Assembly: GCA_964351745.1 (NCBI GenBank)
Contig: CAYGPI010000001.1
Location: forward strand, 1-64,000
Length of the DNA: 64,000 nucleotides
Direction of reading: 5' to 3'
Source of the DNA: CAYNJF01 sp964351745
Lineage (GTDB): Bacteria; Pseudomonadota; Gammaproteobacteria; Berkiellales; Berkiellaceae
The notes beneath the pieces are model-generated. The model ran no database searches, was not told where the DNA came from, and saw nothing but the letters and a program-made list of their open reading frames with translations. Position numbers and translations under genes: made by a program. Shown here piece by piece: positions 7,964 to 18,003 of this stretch. Each line of letters starts with the position of its first letter. Positions within the stretch are counted from its first letter, which is position 1.

Positions 7964-10657
7964 ATGCCAACATCAAATATTTTGAAGGAACCAAGCAAGG
8001 ATGCTTTAAATTCTGGAGATGCCGATCAGGTCGAGACGCAAGAATGGCTAGATGCCTTAGAGTCTGTGGTAAGAACGCAAGGACCGCAGCGAGCTAAATT
8101 TTTAATCCAAAGACTATTAGATCAAGCTACCTTAGAAGGTTTTGATACAGCTCTACAAAGAAACACGCCGTATTGTAATACGATTCGTCCTGAAGAAGAG
8201 CCTCAAATGCCAGGCAATGAAGCCCTTGAAGCACGCATTCGTTGTCTTGTCAGATGGAACGCCATGGCTATGGTTGTTCGAGCACAGTTTGTTGATGCAA
8301 GCATTGGTGGGCACATTGGAACCTTTGCATCCAGCGCTACGTTGTTTGACGTGGGTTTTAATCACTTTTGGCGAAGTGGTCAAGATGAAAGTGGTGGTGA
8401 TCTCGTTTATTTCCAAGGACACGCTTCACCGGGCATGTATGCTCGGAGTTATCTTTTAGGTGATCTGAGCGAAAACCAGTTGGTTAATTTTAGAAGAGAG
8501 ATTAATCAGGAGGGACTTTCTTCATATCCACATCCATGGTTAATGCCTAATTATTGGCAATTCCCAACTGTTTCAATGGGCCTAGGTGCTATTCAATCAA
8601 TTTACCAAGCACGATTCATGAAGTATCTAGAGCATAGAGGCTTTGCAAAGTCTAAGAATAGAAAAGTTTGGTGTTTTTGTGGTGATGGTGAAATGGATGA
8701 GCCTGAGTCTTTAGGTGCGTTATCCATTGCCGCAAGAGAAAAATTAGATAATCTTATTATTGTTGTCAATTGTAATTTGCAGCGATTAGATGGACCTGTT
8801 CGTGGTAATGGAAGCATCATTCAAGAACTTGAGGGTATTTTTAGAGGCGCTGGCTGGGAAGTCATTAAAACCATATGGGGCGATCTTTGGGATCCCCTAT
8901 TTGTGAAAGATAAATCTGGCAAACTCCTCCAGCGGATGGGAGAAGTGGTCGATGGTGAATATCAAAATTATAAAGCCAAAGGCGGCGCGTATACCCGCGA
9001 ACATTTCTTTGGTGCTTATCCTGAATTAGCAGAACTTGTTAAAGATATGAGTGATGATGAAATTTGGCGATTAAACCGCGGTGGTCATGATCCTCGCAAA
9101 GTGCATGCTGCTTATGCGAAAGCAATGCAAACAAAAGGAAGGCCAACGGTGATCCTTGCCAAAACAGTTAAAGGTTACGGCTTGGGTAAGGCTGGCGAAG
9201 CCTTGAATATTTCTCACAATGTTAAGAAAATATCGAAAGAAGATATTTTAGCCTTTAGAGATAGGTTCCATTTGCCAATACCTGATTCTGAAGTAGAGAA
9301 AGTGCCATTTTACAGACCACCGGAAGATAGCCCAGAAATTCGCTATATGAAGAAAAAGCGAGAAGCATTAGGTGGCCCTTTACCTTGGAGACGTGAGAAA
9401 CCAAGTGAGCCTGCCTTGGAAGTGCCTTCGGTCGACGTTTTTGAGAATCAATTGAGCGGCTCTGGTGACAGAGAAATTTCAACGACAATGGCTTTTGTTC
9501 GCATTTTGGCAACACTCACTAAAGACAAAGTGCTTGGTAAGCGATTGGTGCCGATTGTACCGGATGAGGCTCGAACTTTTGGTATGGAAGGGTTATTTCG
9601 CCAGCTAGGGATTTATGCGCCAGATGGGCAGCTTTATGAGCCTGTCGATAAAGATCAAGTGATGTTTTATAAAGAAGCCACTAATGGTCAGATCTTAGAA
9701 GAAGGGATCAATGAGGCAGGTGCTTTTTGCTCATGGCTAGCTGCGGCCACATCTTATAGTAATCACGATTACACGATGGTGCCCTTTTTTATATTTTACT
9801 CTATGTTTGGTTTCCAAAGAATTGGTGATTTAGCATGGGCTGCTGGCGACTCGAGAGCGCGAGGTTTCTTACTTGGAGGAACCGCCGGTCGCACCACCTT
9901 AAATGGTGAAGGATTACAGCACCAAGATGGTCACAGTCATGTGATGGCCGGTTTAATCCCAAACTGTATCAGTTATGATCCAACTTTTGCTTATGAAGTT
10001 GCTGTGATTATTCAAGATGGTTTGCGTCGAATGTTTGCTGAGCAAGAAGATGTTTACTATTACATTACGTTGATGAATGAGAATTATAAACAACCTCAGA
10101 TGCCAAAAGGCGTTGAAGAGGGGATTAAGAAAGGGATGTATCTCTTTCAAGAAGGTCCGAAACACAAGCACAAAGTTCAATTGCTTGGTTCCGGTGCTAT
10201 TTTCCAAGAAGTGATGAAAGCGCAAGCATTGTTAGCGAAGGATTTTGATATTAGTGCAGACATTTGGAGTGTCACAAGTTTTAATGAACTTGGTAGAGAG
10301 GGACGAGATGTGGCGCGTTCAAATTTACTTAATCCAGGGCAAGAAAAGAAATCTTTTGTTGAAACGACCTTAGAGAAAACCAAAGGCCCTGTGATTGCTT
10401 GCACAGATTATGTTAAGCAATTGTCAGAGCAGATCCGTGATTTCATTCCTAAATCATATTTTTGCTTAGGTACAGATGGCTTTGGTCGCTCGGATTCTAG
10501 AGAAAACTTAAGACGATATTTTGAAGTTGATCAATATCACATTGCTTATGCTGCTATTAAATCATTGGTTGATGATGGTGAGCTTGAGGCTAGTGTGGCT
10601 ATCGCAGCTAAGAAAAAACTTAATATCGAAGATAAACCCAATCCAGCCTTTGGCTAA
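7964..10657 (+). CDS. aceE: Pyruvate dehydrogenase E1 component (homodimeric type)
   Basis: Thiamine-diphosphate enzyme decarboxylating pyruvate and reductively acetylating the lipoyl groups of AceF. The single 897-residue chain matches the alpha2 E1 of gammaproteobacteria (E. coli 887). The ThDP/Mg motif starts at GDGEMDEPES and ends at NCNLQ; the family segments VDASIGGHIGTFASSATL and HYGxxE-like GIYAPDGQLYEP are present. The start has AAGGTGG 6-8 nt upstream. It is first of three genes, with 15 bp to aceF and 17 bp from aceF to lpdA. No PdhR-type regulator gene is adjacent, unlike E. coli. Confidence 0.98.
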   Translation: MPTSNILKEPSKDALNSGDADQVETQEWLDALESVVRTQGPQRAKFLIQRLLDQATLEGFDTALQRNTPYCNTIRPEEEPQMPGNEALEARIRCLVRWNAMAMVVRAQFVDASIGGHIGTFASSATLFDVGFNHFWRSGQDESGGDLVYFQGHASPGMYARSYLLGDLSENQLVNFRREINQEGLSSYPHPWLMPNYWQFPTVSMGLGAIQSIYQARFMKYLEHRGFAKSKNRKVWCFCGDGEMDEPESLGALSIAAREKLDNLIIVVNCNLQRLDGPVRGNGSIIQELEGIFRGAGWEVIKTIWGDLWDPLFVKDKSGKLLQRMGEVVDGEYQNYKAKGGAYTREHFFGAYPELAELVKDMSDDEIWRLNRGGHDPRKVHAAYAKAMQTKGRPTVILAKTVKGYGLGKAGEALNISHNVKKISKEDILAFRDRFHLPIPDSEVEKVPFYRPPEDSPEIRYMKKKREALGGPLPWRREKPSEPALEVPSVDVFENQLSGSGDREISTTMAFVRILATLTKDKVLGKRLVPIVPDEARTFGMEGLFRQLGIYAPDGQLYEPVDKDQVMFYKEATNGQILEEGINEAGAFCSWLAAATSYSNHDYTMVPFFIFYSMFGFQRIGDLAWAAGDSRARGFLLGGTAGRTTLNGEGLQHQDGHSHVMAGLIPNCISYDPTFAYEVAVIIQDGLRRMFAEQEDVYYYITLMNENYKQPQMPKGVEEGIKKGMYLFQEGPKHKHKVQLLGSGAIFQEVMKAQALLAKDFDISADIWSVTSFNELGREGRDVARSNLLNPGQEKKSFVETTLEKTKGPVIACTDYVKQLSEQIRDFIPKSYFCLGTDGFGRSDSRENLRRYFEVDQYHIAYAAIKSLVDDGELEASVAIAAKKKLNIEDKPNPAFG

Positions 10658-10672
10658 GTTAGGAGAGCTGTT

Positions 10673-12277
10673 TTGGCTAATATAGAAGAAGTTAAGGTAC
10701 CCGACATTGGAGACTTTGATGCCGTTGAAATTATCGAAGTTGCGGTGTCCGAAGGCCAATTGATTGAAGCTGAAGATGCGTTAATCACCTTAGAAACTGA
10801 TAAAGCCGCGATGGATGTGCCTTCGCCTATTGCTGGTCGGATCACGCAGTTGTTGGTGAAGCGGGGCGATAAAGTTAAGCAAGGAGACATCATCGTTCAT
10901 GTTGAGCAAGTTGGTGCTGATCCTGCGCCTGCGCCTAAAACAAACGGGGCCACAGAAGAGGTGTCAGTAGCACCAGAGCCTGAAAAAAATGTCGAAGCCC
11001 CAGCACAATCTGCTGCTAGCGAGCAGACGTTACACTTGCCAGACTTAGGGACTGATGGCGATATTGCTGTGATAGAGTGGCCTGTTACTGTCGGAGATGA
11101 CATTGAGGCCGAGCAGTCTATTTTAACTTTAGAAAGTGACAAAGCGAGTATGGATGTTCCATCGCCCTATGATGGGAAGCTTATCGCTTGTCTCGTTAAA
11201 GTGGGTGATAAAGTTCGATCGGGTCAAGCTTTTGCGACGGTGATGGTCAAAGGTGCTGTGCAGGCAGCGCCCTCAAAACCAGAGACACAGAAACCTACGC
11301 TTGAGCAACCACCAAAACCAATAGCCGAAGAAAAGGTATCGGCTTCTTCGTCATCATCTACTTCGACAGTGCCGGTGACAACAGGCGTTGTGCATGCTGG
11401 CCCTGGGGTGAGGCGTTTGGCCCATCAGTTGGGAGTGGATTTAGCGAAAATTGCAGGCTCGGGACATAAGGGCAGAATCGCTTACGATGATGTTCATCAA
11501 TTTGTAAAAAAATCTTTGCAAAGTGAAAAATCTGTAGGGCCAGGGATTGAGCCAATGCCGCAAATTGACTTTAGTCAATGGGGCGAAGTTGAAGTCAAGC
11601 CTTTGAGTCGTATTAAAAAATTAACAGCTAAAAATTTGCTTCGCAATTGGGTGAGCATACCGCATGTGACGCAGTTTGATGAGGCGGATATTTCTGAACT
11701 AGAGCTTTTTAGGAATGCAAATAAGGCCAGTGCCAAAGAAATGGGATTTGGTTTGACACCGCTTGCTTTTATCATGAAAGCAGTGGTTTCAAGCTTGCAA
11801 GCTTATCCGCAATTTAACAGTTCATTAGATACAAATGGCACTGATCTCGTTTATAAAAAATATTTTAATCTTGGGGTTGCTGTCGATACCCCCAATGGGC
11901 TTGTTGTGCCGGTGGTTAAAGACGTCGATCAAAAAGGTTTGTTTGCGATAGCCAAAGAATTGGGCGAGCTAGGTCATAAGGCTAGAGAAGGGAAACTAAC
12001 ACGTGCTGATATGCAAGGTTCTTGTTTCTCTATATCAAGTCTTGGTTCCATTGGTGGTACAAGTTTTACACCGATCATCAATGCACCTGATGTTGCGATT
12101 TTAGGCGTTTCTAAGGCTCAGATGAAGCCAGTCTATGAGAACAAGGAGTTTGTTCCAAAACTTATGTTGCCACTTGCTTTATCGTATGATCATCGTGTGA
12201 TTGATGGTGCAGAAGCTGCAAGATTTAGTCGACATTTGTGTGTTCAGCTGGAAGATATTAGAAAATTATTGCTCTAA
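10673..12277 (+). CDS. aceF: Dihydrolipoamide acetyltransferase, PDH E2, two lipoyl domains
   Basis: Core of the pyruvate dehydrogenase complex, transferring acetyl from lipoamide to CoA. Of its 534 residues, lipoyl domain 1 carries Lys44 (ETDKAAMD) and lipoyl domain 2 carries Lys157 (ESDKASMD). A Pro/Ala/Ser linker follows each. The E3/E1-binding domain (PGVRRLAHQLGVDL) is near residues 243-280, and the C-terminal catalytic domain has the SYDHRVIDG motif with His507 and Asp511. E. coli has three lipoyl domains, so two is a common variant. The start is TTG, supported by AGGAGA 6 nt upstream and by the exact family N-terminus right after it. Confidence 0.97.
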   Translation: MANIEEVKVPDIGDFDAVEIIEVAVSEGQLIEAEDALITLETDKAAMDVPSPIAGRITQLLVKRGDKVKQGDIIVHVEQVGADPAPAPKTNGATEEVSVAPEPEKNVEAPAQSAASEQTLHLPDLGTDGDIAVIEWPVTVGDDIEAEQSILTLESDKASMDVPSPYDGKLIACLVKVGDKVRSGQAFATVMVKGAVQAAPSKPETQKPTLEQPPKPIAEEKVSASSSSSTSTVPVTTGVVHAGPGVRRLAHQLGVDLAKIAGSGHKGRIAYDDVHQFVKKSLQSEKSVGPGIEPMPQIDFSQWGEVEVKPLSRIKKLTAKNLLRNWVSIPHVTQFDEADISELELFRNANKASAKEMGFGLTPLAFIMKAVVSSLQAYPQFNSSLDTNGTDLVYKKYFNLGVAVDTPNGLVVPVVKDVDQKGLFAIAKELGELGHKAREGKLTRADMQGSCFSISSLGSIGGTSFTPIINAPDVAILGVSKAQMKPVYENKEFVPKLMLPLALSYDHRVIDGAEAARFSRHLCVQLEDIRKLLL

Positions 12278-12294
12278 CGGATAAGGGGATTAAA

Positions 12295-13731
12295 GTGGAA
12301 AAGATACAAGCAAAAGTCGTCGTTCTAGGCAGTGGCCCTGGTGGGTATACAGCAGCTTTTAGGGCGGCTGATTTATTAGGAGAAGGCGTCGTTTTAGTGG
12401 AGCGATATTCTGATTTGGGTGGTGTATGCTTAAATGTGGGATGTATTCCTTCAAAAGCCTTATTGCATATGGCTGAAATCATTAACGAAGCGAATGATAT
12501 GGAAGACCATGGGGTCAGCTTTGGTAAGCCAAAAATAGACATTGATAAGGTTCGCGCCTTTAAAGAAAAAGTTATTGGGAAACTCACAGGTGGTTTGGCT
12601 CAAATGGCTAAATTGCGTAAAGTTAAAGTTGTCACAGGGTTCGGTGAGTTTTCAAGCCCTAATGAAATCATTGTTAAGGGTGATAAAGAAACCACCATTC
12701 AATTTGAGCATGCCATTATTGCGACGGGCTCGAGTGTGATTCAATTGCCATTCCTTCCTGATGATCCAAGAGTCATGGACTCAACAGGTGCGCTTGCGCT
12801 AGATGATGTGCCAAAACGTTTGCTTGTGATAGGTGGTGGCATTATTGGTATGGAGATGGCAACGGTTTATCATGCGCTTGGATCTAAGGTGAATGTTGTT
12901 GAATTAACTGACAGTATTTTACCGGGTGTTGATCCTGATATGTCCAAGCCTCTTCATAAAATAGTAAGCACTAAATATGAGAATATTTATCTTGGCACCA
13001 AAGTCACTAAAGTTGAAGCTAAAAAAGATGGTCTTTATGTGACTTTTGAGGGTAAAAATGCTCCAGCTAAGCCTGAAAAATTTGATAAGGTGCTTGCTGC
13101 TGTTGGGAGAAAACCTAATGGTAAAATCATCAATGCACAAGCTGCAGGGGTTGAAGTTGATGAAAGAGGCTTCATCGCTGTTGATAAACAGCAGCGCACT
13201 AATATCCCACATATTTTTGCCATTGGCGATGTCGTTGGTCAACCTATGCTTGCTCATAAAGCTATTCCAGAAGCAAGAGTAGCAGCTGAAGTTATTTCAG
13301 GTCTTAAGCATTTCTTTGATCCAAAAGTTATTCCAAGTGTTGCCTATACAGATCCAGAAGTTGCTTGGGTTGGCGTGACAGAGCTTCAAGCCAAAGAGAC
13401 TGGTTTAGATTATGAAACAGGCGTGTTTCCTTGGATGGCTTCTGGTCGTGCTCTAAGTATGAACAGAGATGAAGGTTTAACAAAAATGATCTTCGATAAA
13501 AAGACACACCAAGTCATTGGCGCAGGGATTGTTGGTCCAAGAGCAGGTGATTTAATCGGCGAGGTAGCTTTAGCGATTGAAATGGGATGCGATGCGCAAG
13601 ATATTGCTTTAACGATTCATCCTCACCCAACAGTGTCTGAAACCATAGCTTTAGCGACAGAGGTTTTTGAGGGAACTGTGACTGACTTGCCCAACAAAAA
13701 GAAAAAGCCTAAAAAAGAAGAGGCCGCTTAA
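12295..13731 (+). CDS. lpdA: Dihydrolipoamide dehydrogenase, PDH E3
   Basis: FAD flavoprotein reoxidising dihydrolipoamide with NAD+. At 478 residues it has GSGPGG (FAD site, 12-17), redox-active Cys45 and Cys50 in GGVCLNVGCIPSK, the NAD-binding GGGIIGMEMA, FAIGDV, and the C-terminal HPHPTVSE with the catalytic His-Glu pair. It starts with GTG, preceded by AAGGGG about 8 nt upstream. The last 12 residues are lysine/glutamate-rich. It is the terminal gene of the aceEF-lpdA operon; a hairpin follows at 13747. It would also be expected to serve 2-oxoglutarate dehydrogenase, for which no genes are seen here. Confidence 0.97.
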   Translation: MEKIQAKVVVLGSGPGGYTAAFRAADLLGEGVVLVERYSDLGGVCLNVGCIPSKALLHMAEIINEANDMEDHGVSFGKPKIDIDKVRAFKEKVIGKLTGGLAQMAKLRKVKVVTGFGEFSSPNEIIVKGDKETTIQFEHAIIATGSSVIQLPFLPDDPRVMDSTGALALDDVPKRLLVIGGGIIGMEMATVYHALGSKVNVVELTDSILPGVDPDMSKPLHKIVSTKYENIYLGTKVTKVEAKKDGLYVTFEGKNAPAKPEKFDKVLAAVGRKPNGKIINAQAAGVEVDERGFIAVDKQQRTNIPHIFAIGDVVGQPMLAHKAIPEARVAAEVISGLKHFFDPKVIPSVAYTDPEVAWVGVTELQAKETGLDYETGVFPWMASGRALSMNRDEGLTKMIFDKKTHQVIGAGIVGPRAGDLIGEVALAIEMGCDAQDIALTIHPHPTVSETIALATEVFEGTVTDLPNKKKKPKKEEAA

Positions 13732-13746
13732 TTGTATGAAGAAAAA

Positions 13747-13768
13747 GGTAAGCTCAGATGAGCTTACC
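13747..13768 (+). terminator. Hairpin after lpdA
   Basis: GGTAAGCTC (13747-13755) pairs perfectly with GAGCTTACC (13760-13768) around AGAT, 16 nt after the lpdA stop. It lacks a clean T tract, so it may be an attenuated terminator or an mRNA 3'-end stabiliser. Confidence 0.55.
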
Positions 13769-13812
13769 GCTTGAATGTTAAACTATCACCATTGAGAACG
13801 TGAAGAAAGAGA

Positions 13813-14883
13813 ATGTTAAAAACTTTTGCCTCCTCGATTTTAGGTCAACCTAGCAGGGACATTGCTCAAAAAATTGCTTCTATGGAAGATGATGCATCCC
13901 ATGCTGTTAGTTCAGGGAAGCCTTCATCTGCAGATATACCACGTAATTTTTCAGTGCCTTCGGTTTTTAATCACTTTGCAAATATGCTAAACACTTATTC
14001 AGAGCCTGATCGTTTTCAAGGTCGTGATTCCGTTGTTTCAGGCAAAGATACAAAAAGCGAGTTTCAACAAGTTCGAGGCATGGCAAAACATATTCTTCAT
14101 GAAGGAGGGGACCTAGCGCCCAACCAACAAGCTATTGAACGCACAGAGCGGGCAGCTCAAACTTTTTTTCAGCTGGCTTATGGTTTGATAAGCCCTCAAA
14201 CACCTTACCCTTTAAAAAACAAGAATAAATGTGTGGGGTTTTTAGCTATACCTCAATCAAAATTAGTACTGATTGCCATTTCTGAGGACAGGGATCCTTC
14301 AAAGGATATCGATATGCGAAAAAGCATGTGTCACTTTATTTCTCAGATTAATCAATTATCTAAAGCATATGTTTTTGAATTGGTGGTGACACCAACTCGT
14401 GAGCAATATCTATTACTACGAACATTATCCTTTTTCACTTCGAAAGAGGCACCAGATACATCAAGTAGAGAAGCTATGGTTTCCAAAAAAGTTGCGATAG
14501 ACTTGATAGAGCCTCGAACACGTTGTGCGGAAGTGGCTTTGGCCGTGGCGGCTTGTAAAATTGGGCGCTCTAAGACGTTGAAGTTGAGTGAGCTAGGGAT
14601 GGTTCAGTTTGGCTCAGGACTTTGGGAAATGCTGGATAAAAAAGATATTAAAGTGCTAGGTTTTGAAGCTGCAAAAAGAAATACCCAATATATAAAAAGG
14701 CCACCGCTAATTTTTAGTGTAGGTGATGATAAGCATAAAGAGGTAGCTCTAGATAGATGGGATCCATGTGAGAATCATTGTGCGCTATTTTTAAATGAGT
14801 TGCGGGCTTTAGCAGCAGCAGGCTCTAGCGCAACCACGTTTAGTGAGCCGCGCAGCGAGTCCATATTTAGAAAATTTAGCTAA
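13813..14883 (+). CDS. Orphan protein with a putative zinc-deaminase-like C-terminal domain
   Basis: I recognise no named family. It has 356 residues, no signal peptide and no membrane segment; the first ~120 residues are polar. CVGFLAIPQSKLVLIAIS (about 138-155) looks like a two-strand hairpin. Later comes RTRCAEVALAVAACKIG with Cys238-Ala-Glu240, then a strand (PPLIFSVGDD), then DRWDPCENHCALFLNELR with Pro318-Cys319 and Cys323. The order hairpin, [HC]AE helix, strand, PCxxC helix is the core of the cytidine/nucleic-acid deaminase superfamily, in which CAE supplies one zinc ligand and the catalytic Glu. The second motif here is CxxxC with His322 inside, not the usual CxxC. The assignment is inference. 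The gene stands alone after the PDH operon and converges with the next gene. Confidence 0.5.
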   Translation: MLKTFASSILGQPSRDIAQKIASMEDDASHAVSSGKPSSADIPRNFSVPSVFNHFANMLNTYSEPDRFQGRDSVVSGKDTKSEFQQVRGMAKHILHEGGDLAPNQQAIERTERAAQTFFQLAYGLISPQTPYPLKNKNKCVGFLAIPQSKLVLIAISEDRDPSKDIDMRKSMCHFISQINQLSKAYVFELVVTPTREQYLLLRTLSFFTSKEAPDTSSREAMVSKKVAIDLIEPRTRCAEVALAVAACKIGRSKTLKLSELGMVQFGSGLWEMLDKKDIKVLGFEAAKRNTQYIKRPPLIFSVGDDKHKEVALDRWDPCENHCALFLNELRALAAAGSSATTFSEPRSESIFRKFS

Positions 14884-14912
14884 TATTAGAGCGGCGATTT
14901 GACGATGAAGCT

Positions 14913-17657
14913 CTATTTAAAACGACCTTTTAGGGTTTTGTAACTGACATGTATAGCTAACAATAGAATGCCAACGATAATCAATACCAGCGCCCTCAAA
15001 ATCAAAGTGGCTTGAGCAAAGTCGTAAAACAGAAGCTTTGCTAAACAGATCATTAAGAAGATATAAGCTATATGGATGAAGGCTTGGCGTCTTAAATAAA
15101 TACCAAGTAGCACCATAGCAAAAGTCTCAATCACCCAAAGGGTCGTCAGGACAGTATCACTAAACTGCCATAGAAGAAACAACCCAAGCGACATGAATAT
15201 TGGCAAGTAATTCAATAATGGCTTATCAAAAAAGGGATGGCTCTTATTTTGTATTGCTAAATTATTATCCAGATGGTTATCTTTGTCTTGATGAGTGTTT
15301 AATAATGTAGCCAGTAAGCAACATAGCGTGATAGCCATTAAGCTTGTGTATTGTGGGTTTTCATACCAAGTGGAAGGAGTTAGCGCCAGATGGCTTGAGT
15401 TAACGGTTGCGTGCAAAAGGGAGCATGCTAATAAACTATAGCAATATAGATCTTTGCGTGTAGGCACTAAGATATTCAACTTCGGCCATGTCATCAAGGC
15501 TGTTCCTAGTGCACAAAGACCTAAGCCAACCATTGGGGACTTTACATATAAAATAATCAAAGCGACGGCTAAGATGACGGCTATGTCAAATCCGATAGTC
15601 GGCGACCATATGGAGCGATGATGAGAGCTTTGTATGGGTTTTGCTTGCATCCAGAGTAGACACACGATAATGCCCAGCATGCTCATGAGCCCTTGGATCG
15701 ATATGATGCCAAACATCTGAGTATGTATAGACTCTATATTGAAGATAAAGCAGACTAAAAAAGCGATTAACCCACTAAGACCTAGGTTATTTACAGCGAC
15801 GTGAGCAACGCTTATCTTATCACTTTCTTTTAACCCTCTCATGTAACTTCTTAGTCCTAATAGCGTGATGCTAGTCACTAGAGCGAAAGCCCCAGGCAAC
15901 ATCATATGAATTGGATGCATAAGCGTCATCATAAAAAGGATTTGTAATCCAAACAGATATATTAAATAATCTAGATTCCAATGCTTAAGAGTCTTTGAAT
16001 GGAGCGCTTTCCCTTTGAGCATAAGAGCCAGCAAGATGCTGATAGGGATGAATGCCATGTAGCATGCTTCCCATAAAATAGCTTCAGGGCTAATATTTTG
16101 CTGTGCTATCTCGAATGTTATCGTCCACCATGATGCAAGTATGGTTGTGCCCACCAGAGCAAAAATTGTGCCTCGATGAATTGAGTTGGCCATTAAGCGC
16201 TTATTGCATAATAATCCACCTGTAAAAATAGTGGCAAACCAGAAGTTGAGTTTAATTGTCTCGTGATGAATACTTAAGTACAGTAGCGTTGTAAAAAGCA
16301 CAAAAAGACTAACATTAACAAATCCTGCGCAAAGAGATTCATGTTTCTGCTTTATTGTATATGGATAAACCAAATGGAACCCAGCATACACAAGGGCTAA
16401 TGAACTTGTGATAAGTAAGAAGCTTTGATCAAAGTCGATGATGATGACTTGCGATAGAAAAACAAATAATGCGATCCCTGATAACAAGATATGAATTGAT
16501 ATGAGATTAAACCATTGATATCGTATTGATAAAAATAGAAAAAGTAACATTTCAGTCGCCAAGAGCCATGTGATGTCGTAAAACGCAACACCATATTGTC
16601 TCAGTGCGATACAAGCCATTGCAATCAAAAGTTGGCTGGCTACAAGATCGATAAAAAACAACGAGGTGATGGCTCTGCGTTTAGCCATAAGTGCCATCCC
16701 TAATGTGACTATGGCTGCTACGCCAAAAGGGATACTTATCCAAGTGATGTCTTGTTGAAGAAAGCATAAATTATAGATGAATAAGCCCAAAGCCAGTATG
16801 TGCGCTCTTGTGGATTTTAAAGCATCCTTATCTGTATCTTTATAAATTTGAGAATAGTGAGTGATGAAACCTGGTATGAATACTAAAAGTGCCGCACAAG
16901 TACCATGCCATAAGTTGAGAGTCTCGCCAGAAAAATACCATACGTGGTTTAAAATTGTAAAACTGATTAAGGTTGCTAAACAGTGAATCCTCCATTGATT
17001 TCTGTAGGATAAGAGCAACATAAAGACACATAGTATGGCGCCTGCCCATAGAATTGTAGCTTGCATTGGCACAGCGCTTAACGCGACAAGACTTAAAAGA
17101 ACATGTGCGATGCCTAAAGATTCTTTTGGTTTAAGGCATGCGAGTCCAAAATTGATAGATAACCCTATCACGGCAACTATAAAACCTGTACTAGGAGAGT
17201 CGTAGAATCTTAAGCTTTCAAAGTAGTCTCCTCCTAAGAATGCCAAAAGAAAAATAGCGCCTGCGCCAGCTTGCAACCATTCTCCGAGTTCCTTCCAGGA
17301 CTCGCTCATTCTCAATACCATACTGAGTCCAATGAAACCGCACCCAACTAAGACGATCATTAAAAATCGGATAAAGGCACTTGCAAAAAGTCCAACATAA
17401 GTACCAGCAAAAATGATCCCTAAAACAATCGCAGCAACGCCAATGAATCCAGCTGCGTTTTCCTTTAGCCATAGCCAACTAGAAGAAGCTGTCTCATGGT
17501 CTTGATAGATAGATTTAGAAAACTCGCTCCAAGATGATTTCTGATCATGCTGAGTTGTGGCACCTTGAGCTTTTGGTTTTGAACTGGGCTCATTGTCATG
17601 ATTTGGCTTTGTCACTCGTATTCCCTTGAAACAATCGTCTTTTTTGGATTTTAACAT
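14913..17657 (-). CDS. Large polytopic membrane protein, DUF2339-like
   Basis: A 914-residue integral membrane protein. The first ~65 residues are polar and cytoplasmic in appearance (basic, Gln/Ser-rich). A near-continuous series of roughly 25 hydrophobic segments then runs to the end. The opening pair, GFIGVAAIVLGIIFAGTYVG and the following ELGEWLQAGAGAIFLLAF, is reminiscent of DUF2339 membrane proteins, including their Gly-rich helix. No catalytic motif is apparent and the function is unknown. It is a single gene convergent with the deaminase-like protein (29 bp apart) and divergent from the ankyrin gene. ATG 17657 has no clear SD, so the N-terminus is uncertain. Confidence 0.6.
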   Translation of the reverse strand: MLKSKKDDCFKGIRVTKPNHDNEPSSKPKAQGATTQHDQKSSWSEFSKSIYQDHETASSSWLWLKENAAGFIGVAAIVLGIIFAGTYVGLFASAFIRFLMIVLVGCGFIGLSMVLRMSESWKELGEWLQAGAGAIFLLAFLGGDYFESLRFYDSPSTGFIVAVIGLSINFGLACLKPKESLGIAHVLLSLVALSAVPMQATILWAGAILCVFMLLLSYRNQWRIHCLATLISFTILNHVWYFSGETLNLWHGTCAALLVFIPGFITHYSQIYKDTDKDALKSTRAHILALGLFIYNLCFLQQDITWISIPFGVAAIVTLGMALMAKRRAITSLFFIDLVASQLLIAMACIALRQYGVAFYDITWLLATEMLLFLFLSIRYQWFNLISIHILLSGIALFVFLSQVIIIDFDQSFLLITSSLALVYAGFHLVYPYTIKQKHESLCAGFVNVSLFVLFTTLLYLSIHHETIKLNFWFATIFTGGLLCNKRLMANSIHRGTIFALVGTTILASWWTITFEIAQQNISPEAILWEACYMAFIPISILLALMLKGKALHSKTLKHWNLDYLIYLFGLQILFMMTLMHPIHMMLPGAFALVTSITLLGLRSYMRGLKESDKISVAHVAVNNLGLSGLIAFLVCFIFNIESIHTQMFGIISIQGLMSMLGIIVCLLWMQAKPIQSSHHRSIWSPTIGFDIAVILAVALIILYVKSPMVGLGLCALGTALMTWPKLNILVPTRKDLYCYSLLACSLLHATVNSSHLALTPSTWYENPQYTSLMAITLCCLLATLLNTHQDKDNHLDNNLAIQNKSHPFFDKPLLNYLPIFMSLGLFLLWQFSDTVLTTLWVIETFAMVLLGIYLRRQAFIHIAYIFLMICLAKLLFYDFAQATLILRALVLIIVGILLLAIHVSYKTLKGRFK

Positions 17658-18003
17658 AGGATGGATTCAATTAGCTAAATAAATAACGAAGCTGTACAGT
17701 CACAGCATGCACATACAACAAACAACCAGTTGCTGATGTGAAGAGGATTAAAATTTTAGGCGATGGTAAGCAATTTTTTTGAACTGATATCAATAGGGAT
17801 TTTATATTGAATGGCCATGAATCTTTATGATTGCTGAGTAAATACTCAAGTGATCACCTTTTACCCGATTAAAATTTTGGTATGAATGTCTCAATCTGTG
17901 ATAGAAAAATGCGCAGGGTTTCTATTGTCGATAGAGTCTTTAAGAGACACCTTTTATTTGAGACTCTGTAAAAACAATAATAAAGACACAAGGATGTGAT
18001 TTT
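17658..18003. promoter_or_regulatory. 346-bp divergent intergenic region
   Basis: This lies between the DUF2339-like gene and the ankyrin gene. AGAGTCT (17933-17939) and AGACTCT (17961-17967) form a 7-bp inverted repeat 37 nt upstream of the ankyrin start. I see no ORF or RNA gene. Confidence 0.35.

Noticed and set aside
12919..13257. Minus-strand frame of 112 codons inside lpdA
   Set aside because: It is antisense to a conserved gene, without SD or family resemblance.
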